Positions 45,313 through 54,870 of a stretch of 64,000 bases of DNA are shown piece after piece. Position 1 is the stretch's first letter. The number at the start of each line of letters is the position of its first letter. The stretch is from Pseudomonas sp. S09G 359 (GTDB lineage: Bacteria > Pseudomonadota > Gammaproteobacteria > Pseudomonadales > Pseudomonadaceae), in assembly GCF_002843605.1 (NCBI RefSeq), contig NZ_CP025263.1, forward strand, positions 4,927,501-4,991,500, given 5' to 3'. The notes beneath the pieces were generated by a model. The model was not told the origin of the DNA. It was given only the letters and a program-made list of their open reading frames with translations, and did not search any database. The position numbers and the translations under genes were made by a program.

Positions 45313-46386
45313 TTACAGGTCCGGGTCTTCGACGCCCGTATACACATCCGAATCCTTGTATAGATCATGCACATGGCGCACCAGCACCATGATCACCGCC
45401 GCCACCGGCAGCGCCAGCAGGATCCCGGTAAAGCCGAACAGCTCACCGCCCGCCAGGATCGCAAAGATCACCGCCACCGGGTGCAGGCCAATCCGATCGC
45501 CGACCAGTAATGGCGTCAGCACCATGCCTTCGAGGGCCTGGCCGACCATGAACACCGCGACAATCCCCAGCATCGGGTACAGGTCGCCGCCGAACTGGAA
45601 TAGCCCGGCAACCAACGCCGCACCGATACCGATCACAAAGCCCATGTACGGCACGATAGCCGCCAGGCCGGCAATCAAGCCGATCAACAGGCCCAGCTCC
45701 AAGCCAATAGCCATCAAGCCGGCCGCGTAGATGATCCCCAGGGCCAGCATCACCAGCAGTTGGCCACGCACGAACGCGCCGAGCACCTCATGGCATTCGC
45801 CGGCCAGGGACACGATGCGCTCTTCGTTGTTGCGCGGCAGCAGGCTGCGGATCTTGGCCATCATGATGTCCCAGTCACGCAGCAGGTAGAACGCTACCAC
45901 CGGGATCAGCACCAGGTTGGTCAGCCAGCCGATCAGCGCCAGGCTGGAGGCGGTCGCCTGGCTGAGCACCACACCGACGATATCGGTGGTCTGGCCCATA
46001 TGCTCGCTGATGGCTGCCTTGACCTTGTCGAACTTCCAGAAGCCATCGGCCAATCCCAGTTTGGCCTGGGCCCACGGCATCGCCGTGTGCTGCAGCCAAT
46101 CGAGCATCTGTGGCGCCAGCTCGTACAGGCGGAACAGCTGCTTGGCCAGCATCGGCACCAGCACCAGCACCAACGCGGTGATGATCAAGGTGAACAGGGC
46201 AAACACCGCCACCACGCCCAGGGTGCGCGACAGGCCGGCTTTTTCCAGGCGATCCACCACGGGATCGAACAGATAGGCCAGCAGCAACGCAACCAGGAAC
46301 GGCGTCAGGATCGAATGCAGCAAGAACACAAAAACGCACAGCAGGACGATCCCGCCAAGCCACACCCAACGACGCGTATCCGCCAT
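45313..46386 (-). CDS. PerM/AI-2E transporter family protein
   Basis: A 357-aa membrane protein with the family layout: N-terminal helix pair (WVWLGGIVLLCVFVFLLHSILTPFLVALLLAYLFDPVVDRLEKAGLSRT), an amphipathic middle region (VKAAISEHMGQTTDIVGVVLSQAT) and four or more C-terminal helices ending FGFTGILLALPVAAVIMVLVRHV. Family members export autoinducer-2 or act in other transport; the role here is unknown. ATG at 46386 is preferred because GGAG lies eight bases upstream. Confidence 0.88.
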   Translation of the reverse strand: MADTRRWVWLGGIVLLCVFVFLLHSILTPFLVALLLAYLFDPVVDRLEKAGLSRTLGVVAVFALFTLIITALVLVLVPMLAKQLFRLYELAPQMLDWLQHTAMPWAQAKLGLADGFWKFDKVKAAISEHMGQTTDIVGVVLSQATASSLALIGWLTNLVLIPVVAFYLLRDWDIMMAKIRSLLPRNNEERIVSLAGECHEVLGAFVRGQLLVMLALGIIYAAGLMAIGLELGLLIGLIAGLAAIVPYMGFVIGIGAALVAGLFQFGGDLYPMLGIVAVFMVGQALEGMVLTPLLVGDRIGLHPVAVIFAILAGGELFGFTGILLALPVAAVIMVLVRHVHDLYKDSDVYTGVEDPDL

Positions 46387-46430
46387 AAACCACTCCATCT
46401 GTTATTTGCTTCTATATAGAAAGAAACTTT

Positions 46431-47471
46431 TTACCAACGAAAACGCAGCTGCGCCTGAGGCTCTGGTGCTACAACCGGTTGCGTGCCATCGACCACCGGT
46501 TGCTGCACCGGCGCCTCGCCAGCAGGCACCTCCTGCAACTTGGCCAGGCTCAACTGGGTGCGCAACTGCTCGGCACTGCCATTCACGCGATACACAATGC
46601 GATTGCCATCCACCAACAGTGGCTGGCCACCAAACGGCTCCAACAGATGCCCCAGGGCGGCGTAGCGCTCCAGGGTCATGCCCTGCACTTCCAGGAGTTG
46701 CTCGGCACTTACCCCTGGCTTGACCGCAAAGCGCGGCGCGAGTTTTTGGCTGACGGCGAGCAGCACGGCGTCGGCCACCGCAGCGGTGTCGGCGCCTTGC
46801 GCCGTGCCCTGTTCGCTCTTGTCGCCCAGCCACAGGCGCCACTTGGCCTGCCACTGGCTGCCCTCCTGGCGCGCATGCACGGCGAGCAAGGCGTCGGCGC
46901 CGTAGCGTTCCGAGGCGGCGCGCAATGGCGTGGCGTCGGCGCTTTCCAGATTCGGTGCAGTGGCGACAACTTGCTCCTCCAGGTCGCCCAACGGCAGACG
47001 CAGTGGCAGGCCACGGTGTTGTGCCGCACGGCGCAGTGCTGCCGCGATGGTCTGGCCATCACCCACCAGGCTGCTGCCTTCGGTAGAGTCGTTCAGCCAC
47101 CAGCCGAGGATCGAGGGGCGATTGCTGCCCCAGATCGACAGGCCCGCGTCACGCAGCGCACGGTCGGTGCTGACCGGGTCGAAATCCACCTGCAGGCTCT
47201 CGGGCGGGCCGGCGTCATAGCCGTACTGAGTGATAATTTGCTGCGGGTCCTTGCGGATCGCCGCCAGCCCTGGGCCATCGGCGGCCTTGGCGTCGCCGGT
47301 GAGGCGGATCACCAGAGTCTGCACGGCGCGCTGGGTGGCCTGGTCGCGCTCTTGCGGCGATTGGCTGCTGACAGGTTCAAGTACTTGATAGAGGCCATTG
47401 AGGGTTTCGGCATGACTCGCCAGGCTGACCAACGACAAACAGCCCACAAATAAGAATTTACACAGACGCAT
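46431..47471 (-). CDS. DUF2066 domain-containing exported protein
   Basis: A 346-aa protein with a signal peptide (MRLCKFLFVGCLSLVSLASHA, cut before ETLNGLYQV) and the DUF2066 pattern: RAVQTLVIRLTGDAKAADGPGLAAIRKDPQQIITQYGYDAGPPESLQVDFDP. It is conserved next to purMN and hda in Pseudomonas. Function unknown; a periplasmic or envelope role is inferred from the signal peptide. The mature N-terminus lacks a lipobox. Confidence 0.88.
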   Translation of the reverse strand: MRLCKFLFVGCLSLVSLASHAETLNGLYQVLEPVSSQSPQERDQATQRAVQTLVIRLTGDAKAADGPGLAAIRKDPQQIITQYGYDAGPPESLQVDFDPVSTDRALRDAGLSIWGSNRPSILGWWLNDSTEGSSLVGDGQTIAAALRRAAQHRGLPLRLPLGDLEEQVVATAPNLESADATPLRAASERYGADALLAVHARQEGSQWQAKWRLWLGDKSEQGTAQGADTAAVADAVLLAVSQKLAPRFAVKPGVSAEQLLEVQGMTLERYAALGHLLEPFGGQPLLVDGNRIVYRVNGSAEQLRTQLSLAKLQEVPAGEAPVQQPVVDGTQPVVAPEPQAQLRFRW

Positions 47472-47827
47472 GGAAGATTCCCGAACGACAAATTTAGCGG
47501 CTGGAACAGACCGCGTGAACTCGGTTTGGCAAGGCTGTGACCACAGCTACCGGCAAAACATTCACAGGGTCTTGGTAAGTTTTCATGCTGTCATAACGAC
47601 AGCTGGTTCAAGGCTATACCTTAATACGCGCCATGGCAGAGCCGATTAGCATTTTTTTAACCGGCTTTTTTAACCTATATGGCCCTGCCCGTCGGCCCGA
47701 GGATGGCCGCTGCCCCTCAAGCCTGATAAAATCGCGCGCCTTCGCAGACCGTCAACGGCTAGGCCTTTTACCCAAAGCGCCTGCCCACTCGGTCGTTACC
47801 CCTGAATCCCCCCTAAAGGCCTGGATC
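47472..47827. other. Divergent intergenic region upstream of purM
   Basis: A 356-base gap between the DUF2066 gene and purM. A TAAAAT hexamer at 47727-47732, about 96 bases before the purM start, looks like a -10 element; the -35 is poor. A T-rich stretch at 47650-47670 stands out. The purM frame is open upstream to 47633 but the extension has no family similarity. No small gene seen. Confidence 0.55.
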
Positions 47828-48886
47828 ATGAGCAAGCAACCCTCCCTGAGCTACAAGGACGCCGGTGTAGACATCGACGCCGGTGAAGCATTGGTCGAAC
47901 GCATCAAGAGCGTCGCCAAGCGCACTGCGCGCCCCGAAGTCATGGGCGGCCTGGGCGGTTTTGGCGCCCTCTGCGAGATCCCGGCCGGCTACAAGCAGCC
48001 CGTGCTGGTTTCCGGCACCGACGGTGTAGGCACCAAGCTGCGCCTGGCACTGAACCTGAACAAGCACGACAGCATCGGCATCGACCTGGTTGCCATGTGC
48101 GTCAACGACCTGGTGGTCTGCGGCGCCGAGCCATTGTTCTTCCTGGACTACTACGCCACCGGCAAGCTCAACGTCGAGACCGCTACCCAAGTGGTCACCG
48201 GCATTGGCGCTGGTTGCGAACTGTCGGGTTGCTCCCTGGTCGGCGGCGAAACCGCTGAAATGCCAGGCATGTACGAAGGCGAAGACTACGACCTGGCCGG
48301 CTTCTGCGTCGGCGTGGTAGAAAAAGCCGACATCATCGACGGTTCCAAAGTCGCCGCCGGTGACGCCCTGCTGGCCCTGCCATCCTCCGGCCCGCACTCC
48401 AACGGCTACTCGCTGATCCGCAAGATCATCGAAGTGTCCGGCGCCGACATCGAGAACATCCAGCTCGACGGCAAGCCACTGACCGACCTGCTGATGGCGC
48501 CAACGCGCATCTACGTCAAGCCACTGCTCAAGCTGATCAAGGACACTGGCGCGGTCAAGGCCATGGCCCACATCACTGGCGGCGGCCTGCTGGACAACAT
48601 CCCGCGCGTATTGCCAAAAGGCGCCCAGGCGATTGTCGACGTGGCCAGCTGGCAGCGCCCTGCTGTGTTCGACTGGCTGCAAGAGAAAGGCAACGTCAAC
48701 GAAACCGAAATGCACCGCGTGCTGAACTGCGGCGTGGGCATGGTCATCTGCGTGGCGCAAGAGCACGTTGAAACCGCGCTGAACGTACTGCGTGAAGCGG
48801 GCGAGCAACCATGGGTTATCGGTCAGATCGCCACCGCCCCTGAAGGCGCGGCCCAGGTTGAACTGAAGAACCTCAAGGCTCATTAA
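47828..48886 (+). CDS. purM: Phosphoribosylformylglycinamidine cyclo-ligase
   Basis: A 352-aa enzyme of purine synthesis starting [27 protein letters not shown]. Signatures: [56 protein letters not shown] and [16 protein letters not shown]. It closes the imidazole ring to give AIR. Its stop overlaps the purN start by one base (TAATG), as in many bacteria. Confidence 0.97.
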   Translation: MSKQPSLSYKDAGVDIDAGEALVERIKSVAKRTARPEVMGGLGGFGALCEIPAGYKQPVLVSGTDGVGTKLRLALNLNKHDSIGIDLVAMCVNDLVVCGAEPLFFLDYYATGKLNVETATQVVTGIGAGCELSGCSLVGGETAEMPGMYEGEDYDLAGFCVGVVEKADIIDGSKVAAGDALLALPSSGPHSNGYSLIRKIIEVSGADIENIQLDGKPLTDLLMAPTRIYVKPLLKLIKDTGAVKAMAHITGGGLLDNIPRVLPKGAQAIVDVASWQRPAVFDWLQEKGNVNETEMHRVLNCGVGMVICVAQEHVETALNVLREAGEQPWVIGQIATAPEGAAQVELKNLKAH

Positions 48887-49536
48887 TGTCCCAGACCTGT
48901 GATGTCGTGGTGCTGCTTTCCGGCACCGGCAGTAACTTGCAGGCCCTGATCGACAGCACGCGCACCGGCGACAGCCCGGTGCGCATCGCTGCGGTGATCT
49001 CCAACCGCAGCGACGCCTACGGCCTGCAACGCGCCAGGGACGCGGGCATCGAAACCCGCTCGCTGGATCACAAGGCTTTCGAGGGCCGCGAGGCCTTCGA
49101 CAGCGCCTTGGTCGACCTGATCGACACCTTCAACCCCCAACTCGTGGTACTGGCCGGCTTCATGCGCATCCTCAGCGCCGATTTCGTCCGCCACTATGAA
49201 GGGCGCCTGCTGAATATCCACCCTTCCCTGCTGCCCAAATACAAAGGCATGCACACGCATCAACGCGCCCTTGACGCCGGTGACAGCGAGCATGGCTGCA
49301 GCGTGCACTTCGTCACCGAGGAACTCGATGGCGGGCCTCTGGTCGTACAGGCAGTGGTTCCGGTAGAGTCTGACGACTCGGCGCAGAGCCTTGCGCAACG
49401 GGTTCACACCCAGGAACACAGGATTTATCCGCTGGCTGTTCGCTGGTTTGCCGAGGGGCGGTTGATTCTTGGCGACCAGGGTGCATTATTGGACGGTCAG
49501 TTACTTGCGGCCAGCGGCCACTTGATTCGAACCTAG
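48886..49536 (+). CDS. purN: Phosphoribosylglycinamide formyltransferase
   Basis: A 216-aa GAR transformylase: VVLLSGTGSNLQALIDSTRTGDSPVRIAAVISNR, LVVLAGFMRILSADFVRHYEGRLLNIHPSLLPKYKGMHTHQRALDAGDSEHGCSVHFVTEELDGGPLVVQA with the catalytic Asn-His-Asp region. It uses 10-formyl-THF to formylate GAR. Coupled to purM and followed 8 bases later by the DUF3108 gene. Confidence 0.97.
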   Translation: MSQTCDVVVLLSGTGSNLQALIDSTRTGDSPVRIAAVISNRSDAYGLQRARDAGIETRSLDHKAFEGREAFDSALVDLIDTFNPQLVVLAGFMRILSADFVRHYEGRLLNIHPSLLPKYKGMHTHQRALDAGDSEHGCSVHFVTEELDGGPLVVQAVVPVESDDSAQSLAQRVHTQEHRIYPLAVRWFAEGRLILGDQGALLDGQLLAASGHLIRT

Positions 49537-49544
49537 GAGATTTT

Positions 49545-50258
49545 ATGCGTCGCGCCTTGCTCTTCGCTTTTGCGCTGTTCGCCTTGCCTGCCGTGCAAGC
49601 AGCAGACCTACACCCTTTCTCCGTCAGCTACACCGCCGACTGGAAACAGTTGCCCATGAGTGGTTCGGCTGAACGCAGCCTGACCAAAAACGACAACGGC
49701 TCCTGGACCTTGAATTTCAAGGCCTCCATGATGATCGCCAGCCTGACCGAAACCAGCGTGATCCTGTTTGACAAGGACACCCTGCAACCGAAGAGCTACA
49801 CCTTCGAACGCGGCGGCCTGGGCAAGGCCAAGAAGATCAACCTGGATTTCGACCAGTCCGCCAAGAAAGTTACTGGCTTTGAAAACAAGGACCCGGTCAA
49901 CGTCCCTCTGCAAAGCGGCATGCTCGACAAGTCGACCTACCAGTTGGCCCTGCAGCGCGACGTGGCTGCCGGCAAGAAAAGCATGAGCTACAACGTGGTT
50001 GAAGGCACCGACGTCGACACCTACGACTTCCGCGTGATCGGCCCGGAAAAGGTCCAGACCAAGGTCGGTTCCATCGACGCAATCAAGGTTGAGCGCGTGC
50101 GTGACCCCACTCAAAGCAAGCGCATCACCCAGATGTGGTTTGCCAAGGACCAGGGCGGCATTCTGGTTGCCCTGCGTCAGGTCGAGACCGACGGCAAGGA
50201 ATACAACATCATGCTGCAGGACGGTACCGTTGACGGCAAGGCTGTCAAAGGTAGCTGA
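49545..50258 (+). CDS. DUF3108 exported protein
   Basis: A 237-aa protein with a signal peptide (MRRALLFAFALFALPAVQA, cut before ADLHPFSVSYTADW). The mature chain is a predicted lipocalin-like beta structure (GSWTLNFKASMMIASLTETSVILFDKDTLQPKSYTFERGGLGKAKKINLDFD). DUF3108 genes follow purN widely in proteobacteria, but the role is unknown; an envelope function is inferred. A terminator follows. Confidence 0.9.
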   Translation: MRRALLFAFALFALPAVQAADLHPFSVSYTADWKQLPMSGSAERSLTKNDNGSWTLNFKASMMIASLTETSVILFDKDTLQPKSYTFERGGLGKAKKINLDFDQSAKKVTGFENKDPVNVPLQSGMLDKSTYQLALQRDVAAGKKSMSYNVVEGTDVDTYDFRVIGPEKVQTKVGSIDAIKVERVRDPTQSKRITQMWFAKDQGGILVALRQVETDGKEYNIMLQDGTVDGKAVKGS

Positions 50259-50271
50259 TGGGATGATGGAT

Positions 50272-50307
50272 TAAAAAAGAGCCTCGCTGAATGCGGGGCT
50301 TTTTTTT
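50272..50307 (+). terminator. Rho-independent terminator of purMN-DUF3108
   Basis: AAAAAAGAGCCTCGC and GCGGGGCTTTTTTTT form a GC-rich stem with a short TGAAT loop and an eight-base T-run, 14 bases after the stop codon. Confidence 0.9.
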
Positions 50308-50340
50308 GCCTGCTGGTTTTGTTTTGAAGCTTCTATCGCT

Positions 50341-50366
50341 ATCGGGGGCAAGCCCCCTCCCACCTT
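50341..50366. repeat. Solitary REP unit
   Basis: ATCGGGGGCAAGCCCCCTCC followed by CACC, one arm of the common subtype without a partner, between the purMN terminator and the 62-aa gene. Confidence 0.85.
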
Positions 50367-50623
50367 TGGAACGGAGCTGGCTTGCCTGCGATGACGCCAG
50401 TCGGGTCAATACCGGGCTGAAAGCCTTACCCGAACATGAAACTTTTGTCATAAAACTCAGCACCCTGCGGCGCAATGTCGCGGTTTACGCGGCCTTCAGC
50501 ACTGTTGCGTTTTCTGCAATGAATTGTTGCGCGGAAAATCGGTTTACTTAGCAAGCTAACAAAATATATAACAAAGACCTGCGACGACTTGCCGCAGACC
50601 CCACCAGAGATTGGAGCAAGCAG

Positions 50624-50812
50624 ATGACTGTAAAAGTAACTGAGCGCGACGACGAACATATGTCCCATGAAGCGGTAGCCCACGGGATTCACATCTGGGA
50701 CGTACATCAACAAGACCAACTGGTCGGCATGTTCCATAACGAGAACGAAGCCCACAATTATAAAAACGAGCTCGAAACTCTCGAAATGAAGCGCCAGGCA
50801 CAGAGCTCGTGA
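50624..50812 (+). CDS. 62-aa protein of unknown function
   Basis: The protein (MTVKVTERDDEHMSHEAVAH through KRQAQSS) is acidic and hydrophilic, with many His residues in its first third (residues 12-25) and a C-terminal helix YKNELETLEMKRQA. A good GGAG ribosome site lies 11 bases upstream. It is followed by two hairpins and stands alone. No family recognised; its His spacing does not form a known metal motif. Confidence 0.7.
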   Translation: MTVKVTERDDEHMSHEAVAHGIHIWDVHQQDQLVGMFHNENEAHNYKNELETLEMKRQAQSS

Positions 50813-50828
50813 AACACTGAAATTGTAT

Positions 50829-50861
50829 AGGCACCCGAGCGCCACGCAGCGGGGGTGCCTG
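50829..50861 (+). terminator. First hairpin after the 62-aa gene
   Basis: AGGCACCC and GGGTGCCT form an 8-bp stem around a loop of about 15 bases, 16 bases after the stop. No T-run follows, so it may act with the next hairpin. Confidence 0.55.
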
Positions 50862-50864
50862 TAA

Positions 50865-50904
50865 AACACAAACCCCGCCTTTTGAGCGGGGTTTGTGTTT
50901 TTTG
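50865..50904. terminator. Bidirectional terminator before the DUF2058 gene
   Basis: AACACAAACCCCGC and GCGGGGTTTGTGTT form a perfect 14-bp stem around CTTTTGA, followed by six more T residues on the plus strand. It lies between the 62-aa gene and the convergent DUF2058 gene. Confidence 0.9.
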
Positions 50905-50925
50905 GGGGCTGCTGCGCAGCCCGAC

Positions 50926-50948
50926 GCGGGCAAGCCCGCTCGCCACAG
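50926..50948. repeat. Degenerate REP unit
   Basis: GCGGGCAAGCCCGCTCGCCACAG keeps the stem-loop and the terminal CACAG of the CGAGCAAGCCCGCTCCCAC subtype but with changes in the arm. No partner is nearby. Confidence 0.65.
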
Positions 50949-50961
50949 GAGCGTTAATGCT

Positions 50962-51507
50962 TTACCACATCAGGTCATCGGGGATCTGGTAGGCGGCATA
51001 CGGGTCATCCTCATCCGGCACCTGGCTTTCGGTGAGGATGTTGAGCTGCACGATGCGCTCCGGTGCGCGCTCCTGGATCTTCAGCGCCGCTTCGCGCGGG
51101 ATCACCTCGTAACCGCCGCCGTGGTGCACGATCGCCAGGGAGCCGTTGCTCAGTTTGTTACGCATCAAGGTGTTGACCGACAGGCGCTTGACCTTCTTGT
51201 CGTCCACGAAGTTGTAGTAGTCCTCAGTGGTCAGCTTGGGCAGGCGCGAGGTCTCGATCAGTTGCTTGACCTGCGCCGTACGGGCCTTGGCCTCGGCTTT
51301 TTCCTGCTGCTGGCGGTTCAGCTCCTGGTCGCGCTTGACCTTCTCGGCCTGCGCCTCGGCAGCCAGGCGGGCCTGGGTGTCATCAGCCTCGATCTGGCCC
51401 TTATGGACCAGGCGCTGCTGCTTCTGTTTTTCTTTGCCGACCTGCTTGGCCTGCTTTTGGTTGACCAGACCTGCTTTGAGCAACTGGTCGCGAAGGGAAA
51501 TGCTCAT
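50962..51507 (-). CDS. DUF2058 family protein (YaiL-like)
   Basis: A 181-aa protein starting MSISLRDQLLKAGLVNQKQAKQVGKEKQKQQ with a long, highly charged coiled-coil segment rich in Lys, Gln and Glu (about 18-95), then NFVDDKKVKRLSVNTLMRNKLSNGSLAIVHHGGGYEVIPREAALKI, the DUF2058 core. Family members associate with nucleic acid or ribosomes, but the role is unclear. It lies 25 bases downstream of mazG and is probably cotranscribed. Confidence 0.88.
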   Translation of the reverse strand: MSISLRDQLLKAGLVNQKQAKQVGKEKQKQQRLVHKGQIEADDTQARLAAEAQAEKVKRDQELNRQQQEKAEAKARTAQVKQLIETSRLPKLTTEDYYNFVDDKKVKRLSVNTLMRNKLSNGSLAIVHHGGGYEVIPREAALKIQERAPERIVQLNILTESQVPDEDDPYAAYQIPDDLMW

Positions 51508-51532
51508 GGTGCTTACTCACTTAGGCAACTGC

Positions 51533-52366
51533 TCAACCGCAGCTGGACACATTTTTTTCCTGACGTTTGGCTTCGCCCCACAGGGCGTCCAACTCTTCGA
51601 GGGTGCAATCTTCTATGGGTTTGTGCGTATCGCGCAATGCCTGTTCGATAAATCGGAAACGTCGTTCGAACTTGGCATTCGCGCCACGCAGCGCGGTTTC
51701 CGGGTCGACCTTGAGGTGCCGGGCCAGGTTGACCGCCGCGAACAGCAGGTCACCGACCTCATCGGCGATGGCCGCAGGGTCGTTGTCGGCCATGGCCTCG
51801 AGCACTTCATCCAGCTCTTCGCGCACGTTATCTACCACCGGCAAGGCGGACGGCCAGTCGAAGCCGACCTGGCTGGCGCGCTTTTGCAACTTGGCGGCAC
51901 GCGACAGCGATGGCAGCGCCGTAGGCACATCGTCGAGCAGGGAAAGTTGCTCTGGCGCGTCGGATTTTTCCGCACGTTCCTCGGCCTTGATCTGCTCCCA
52001 ACGCGCCTTGACCTGCTCTTCACTCAGTTGAGGAATGTCCAGCGGCGCATACAGATCACCGCTCGGGAACACGTGGGGATGGCGGCGGATCAGCTTGCGG
52101 GTGATGCTGTCGATCACCCCGGCAAATTCAAAACGCCCTTCTTCCCGCGCCAACTGGCTGTAATACACCACTTGGAACAGCAGGTCGCCCAACTCACCCT
52201 GCAGGTGATCGAAGTCGCCGCGCTCGATGGCGTCGGCGACTTCGTAGGCTTCTTCCAGGGTGTGCGGCACGATGGTGGCGTAGGTTTGCTTGATGTCCCA
52301 CGGGCACCCGTATTGCGGGTCCCGCAGGCGGCTCATCAGGTGCAGCAAGTCTTCAAGTGAATACAT
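51533..52366 (-). CDS. mazG: Nucleoside triphosphate pyrophosphohydrolase MazG
   Basis: A 277-aa protein with two MazG domains. The N-terminal one carries CPWDIKQTYATIVPHTLEEAYEVADAIERGDFDHLQGELGDLLFQVVYYSQLA, and the C-terminal one REELDEVLEAMADNDPAAIADEVGDLLFAAVNLARHL, each with the EExxE...ExxD metal pattern. It hydrolyses NTPs, preferring non-canonical ones, and sits beside relA as in E. coli and P. aeruginosa. A short extension before MYSLEDLL is rejected. A REPIN separates it from relA. Confidence 0.95.
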   Translation of the reverse strand: MYSLEDLLHLMSRLRDPQYGCPWDIKQTYATIVPHTLEEAYEVADAIERGDFDHLQGELGDLLFQVVYYSQLAREEGRFEFAGVIDSITRKLIRRHPHVFPSGDLYAPLDIPQLSEEQVKARWEQIKAEERAEKSDAPEQLSLLDDVPTALPSLSRAAKLQKRASQVGFDWPSALPVVDNVREELDEVLEAMADNDPAAIADEVGDLLFAAVNLARHLKVDPETALRGANAKFERRFRFIEQALRDTHKPIEDCTLEELDALWGEAKRQEKNVSSCG

Positions 52367-52388
52367 CGATCTTTTTCCGCTGAAGATC

Positions 52389-52483
52389 AAATGTGGGAGG
52401 GGGCTTGCCCCCGATAGCGGAGTGTCAGGTGCCAGATTCTTGGTTGACCCACCGCAATCGGGGGCAAGCCCCCTCCCACATTT
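52389..52483. repeat. REPIN between mazG and relA
   Basis: Two inverted arms of the GTGGGAGGGGGCTTGCCCCCGATAGCGG subtype around a 40-base spacer. It lies after relA's stop and before the mazG start on the transcribed strand. Confidence 0.9.
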
Positions 52484-52505
52484 CAGATTGTGTTCATCCC
52501 GCTAT

Positions 52506-54749
52506 TCATGGGGTACGGTTGCGGCGTGTCTCGATGATGTTCGGCAACTGCGAAATCCGCCCCAGCAACCGTCCCAATGCATCCAACCCCGGAATCTCGA
52601 TGGTCAGGGACATCAACGCGGTGTTGTCCTCTTTGTTCGAGCGGGTGTTGACCGCCAGCACGTTGATCCGCTCATTGAGCAGCACTTGCGAGACGTCACG
52701 CAGCAAACCGGAACGGTCGTAGGCACGGATGACGATGTCCACCGGGTAGGTGAGCACCGGCACCGGGCCCCAGCTGACCTGGATGATCCGCTCCGGCTCA
52801 CGCCCGCCCAACTGCAGCACCGAGGCACAATCCTGGCGGTGAATGCTCACCCCACGGCCCTGGGTGATGTAGCCGACAATGGCGTCGCCCGGCAACGGCT
52901 GGCAGCACCCGGCGATTTGCGTCATCAGGTTGCCCACCCCCTGGATCTGGATATCGCCGCGCTTGCCGGGCTTGTAGCCGGTGGCTTTGCGTGGGATCAG
53001 TTCCAGCTGTTCGCTGCCGCGTTCCGGCTCCACCAACTGCTGGGCCAGGTTGACCAGTTGCGCCAGGCGCAGGTCGCCGGCACCGAGGGCCGCGAACATG
53101 TCTTCGGCGATCTTCATGTTGGCTTTTTCGGCCAACTTGTCGAAGTCCACCTGGGGCAGGCCCAGGCGCGCCAGTTCGCGTTCGAGCAGGGTCTTGCCGG
53201 CGGCGACGTTCTGGTCGCGCGCCTGCAACTTGAACCAGTGGACGATCTTCGCCCGCGCCCGCGACGTGGTGATGTAGCCCAGGTTCGGGTTCAGCCAGTC
53301 GCGGCTCGGCGTGCCGTGCTTGCTGGTGATGATCTCGACCTGCTCACCGGTTTGCAGGCTGTAGTTGAGCGGTACGATGCGCCCGTTGATCTTGGCGCCA
53401 CGGCAGTTGTGGCCGATCTCGGTGTGCACGCGGTAGGCGAAGTCCAGCGGTGTGGCGCCCTTGGGCAAGTCGATGGCGTGGCCGTCGGGCGTGAAGATGT
53501 AGACCCGGTCCGGCTCGATATCCACCCGCAGCTGTTCGGCCAGGCCGCCGATGTCGCCGAGTTCTTCGTGCCATTCCAGCACTTGGCGCAGCCAGGAGAT
53601 TTTTTCTTCGTACTGGTTGGACCCGGCCTTGACGTCGGTGCCCTTGTAGCGCCAGTGCGCACACACGCCCAGTTCGGCCTCTTCGTGCATGGCGTGGGTG
53701 CGGATCTGCACTTCCAGCACCTTGCCCTCGGGGCCGATCACCGCAGTGTGCAGCGAGCGATAGCCGTTTTCCTTGGGGTTGGCGATGTAGTCGTCGAACT
53801 CCTTGGGAATGTGCCGCCACAGGGTGTGGACGATGCCCAGCGCGGTGTAGCAATCGCGCATTTCCGGCACCAGCACACGCACCGCGCGCACATCGTAGAT
53901 CTGGCTGAACGCCAGGCCCTTGCGCTGCATTTTGCGCCAGATCGAATAAATGTGTTTGGCCCGGCCGCTGATATCGGCGTCCACGCCGGTGGCCTGCAAC
54001 TCGGAACGCAGCTGGCCCATCACGTCGGTGATAAAGCGCTCACGGTCGAGTCGCCGCTCGTGCAGCAGCGTGGCGATCTGTTTGTATTGGTCGGGCTCGA
54101 GGTAGCGAAAGGACAAGTCCTCCAGCTCCCACTTGATATGGCCGATACCCAGGCGGTGAGCCAGCGGCGCATAGATATCGAAGACTTCACGAGCGACGCG
54201 ATTGCGTTTCTCGTCGTCGGCGGTTTTCACCGCACGGATCGCGCAGGTGCGTTCGGCCAGCTTGATCAAGGCGACGCGGACGTCGTCGACCATCGCCACG
54301 AGCATCTTGCGCAGGTTCTCGACCTGGCCCTGGGTGCCCAGCACCATGGACTGACGCGGGCTGAGGCTGGCACTGATGGCGGCCATGCGCAGCACGCCGT
54401 CGATCAGCTTGGCCACCACGGCGCCGAAACGCTGGCTGACCGTCGGCAACTGGATATGCCCTTCACGCACGCCGCGATAGAGCACGGCGGCGATCAGCGA
54501 ATCCTGGTCGAGCTTGAGATCGGCGAGGATCTCGGCGATTTCCAACCCGGTGCGAAAGCTTGAAGTGCCTTCGGCCCACAGGTTCTTGGCCGCATTGTCT
54601 TGCTGCTCAGACTCACGAGCGAACTCGCAGGCTGCTTTCAAGGCTTCACGGTCCAGTGCCGGGTCGACACTGATGGCATGATCCAGCCATGCCTCGAGAT
54701 TGATACTGCCGTCGGTGTTGATCGGCTGGTGTGCTCTCACCTGTACCAT
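52506..54749 (-). CDS. relA: (p)ppGpp synthetase RelA
   Basis: A 747-aa ribosome-associated synthetase starting MVQVRAHQPINTDGSINLEAW. The N-terminal hydrolase-like region is degenerate (VLYRGVREG in place of the His-Asp pair), as expected for a synthetase-only RelA. The synthetase core includes RGLAFSQIYDVRAVRVLV and ANPKENGYRSLHTAVIGPEG; then TGS (YIFTPDGHAIDLPKGATPLDFAYRVHTEIGH), zinc-finger-like and C-terminal ACT regions. It makes pppGpp on uncharged-tRNA ribosomes. The upstream extension to 54788 is rejected. Confidence 0.96.
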   Translation of the reverse strand: MVQVRAHQPINTDGSINLEAWLDHAISVDPALDREALKAACEFARESEQQDNAAKNLWAEGTSSFRTGLEIAEILADLKLDQDSLIAAVLYRGVREGHIQLPTVSQRFGAVVAKLIDGVLRMAAISASLSPRQSMVLGTQGQVENLRKMLVAMVDDVRVALIKLAERTCAIRAVKTADDEKRNRVAREVFDIYAPLAHRLGIGHIKWELEDLSFRYLEPDQYKQIATLLHERRLDRERFITDVMGQLRSELQATGVDADISGRAKHIYSIWRKMQRKGLAFSQIYDVRAVRVLVPEMRDCYTALGIVHTLWRHIPKEFDDYIANPKENGYRSLHTAVIGPEGKVLEVQIRTHAMHEEAELGVCAHWRYKGTDVKAGSNQYEEKISWLRQVLEWHEELGDIGGLAEQLRVDIEPDRVYIFTPDGHAIDLPKGATPLDFAYRVHTEIGHNCRGAKINGRIVPLNYSLQTGEQVEIITSKHGTPSRDWLNPNLGYITTSRARAKIVHWFKLQARDQNVAAGKTLLERELARLGLPQVDFDKLAEKANMKIAEDMFAALGAGDLRLAQLVNLAQQLVEPERGSEQLELIPRKATGYKPGKRGDIQIQGVGNLMTQIAGCCQPLPGDAIVGYITQGRGVSIHRQDCASVLQLGGREPERIIQVSWGPVPVLTYPVDIVIRAYDRSGLLRDVSQVLLNERINVLAVNTRSNKEDNTALMSLTIEIPGLDALGRLLGRISQLPNIIETRRNRTP

Positions 54750-54870
54750 CTTGCTTACCTTCCCTACGACGCACCTTGGATGCGCCAAAAATCATCGCCG
54801 ACTTTTGCTGCAAACTCCCTGGCAGATCACGGCCCTGGAGAATGCAGGCCAGTCGGATTAAACGGGCATC

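Noticed and set aside
47633..47827. N-terminal extension of purM
   Set aside because: The added 65 residues are not found in the PurM family, and the region carries the likely promoter.
54750..54788. Longer RelA start at 54788
   Set aside because: The extra residues are not in the family; MVQVRAHQP is the usual Pseudomonas start.
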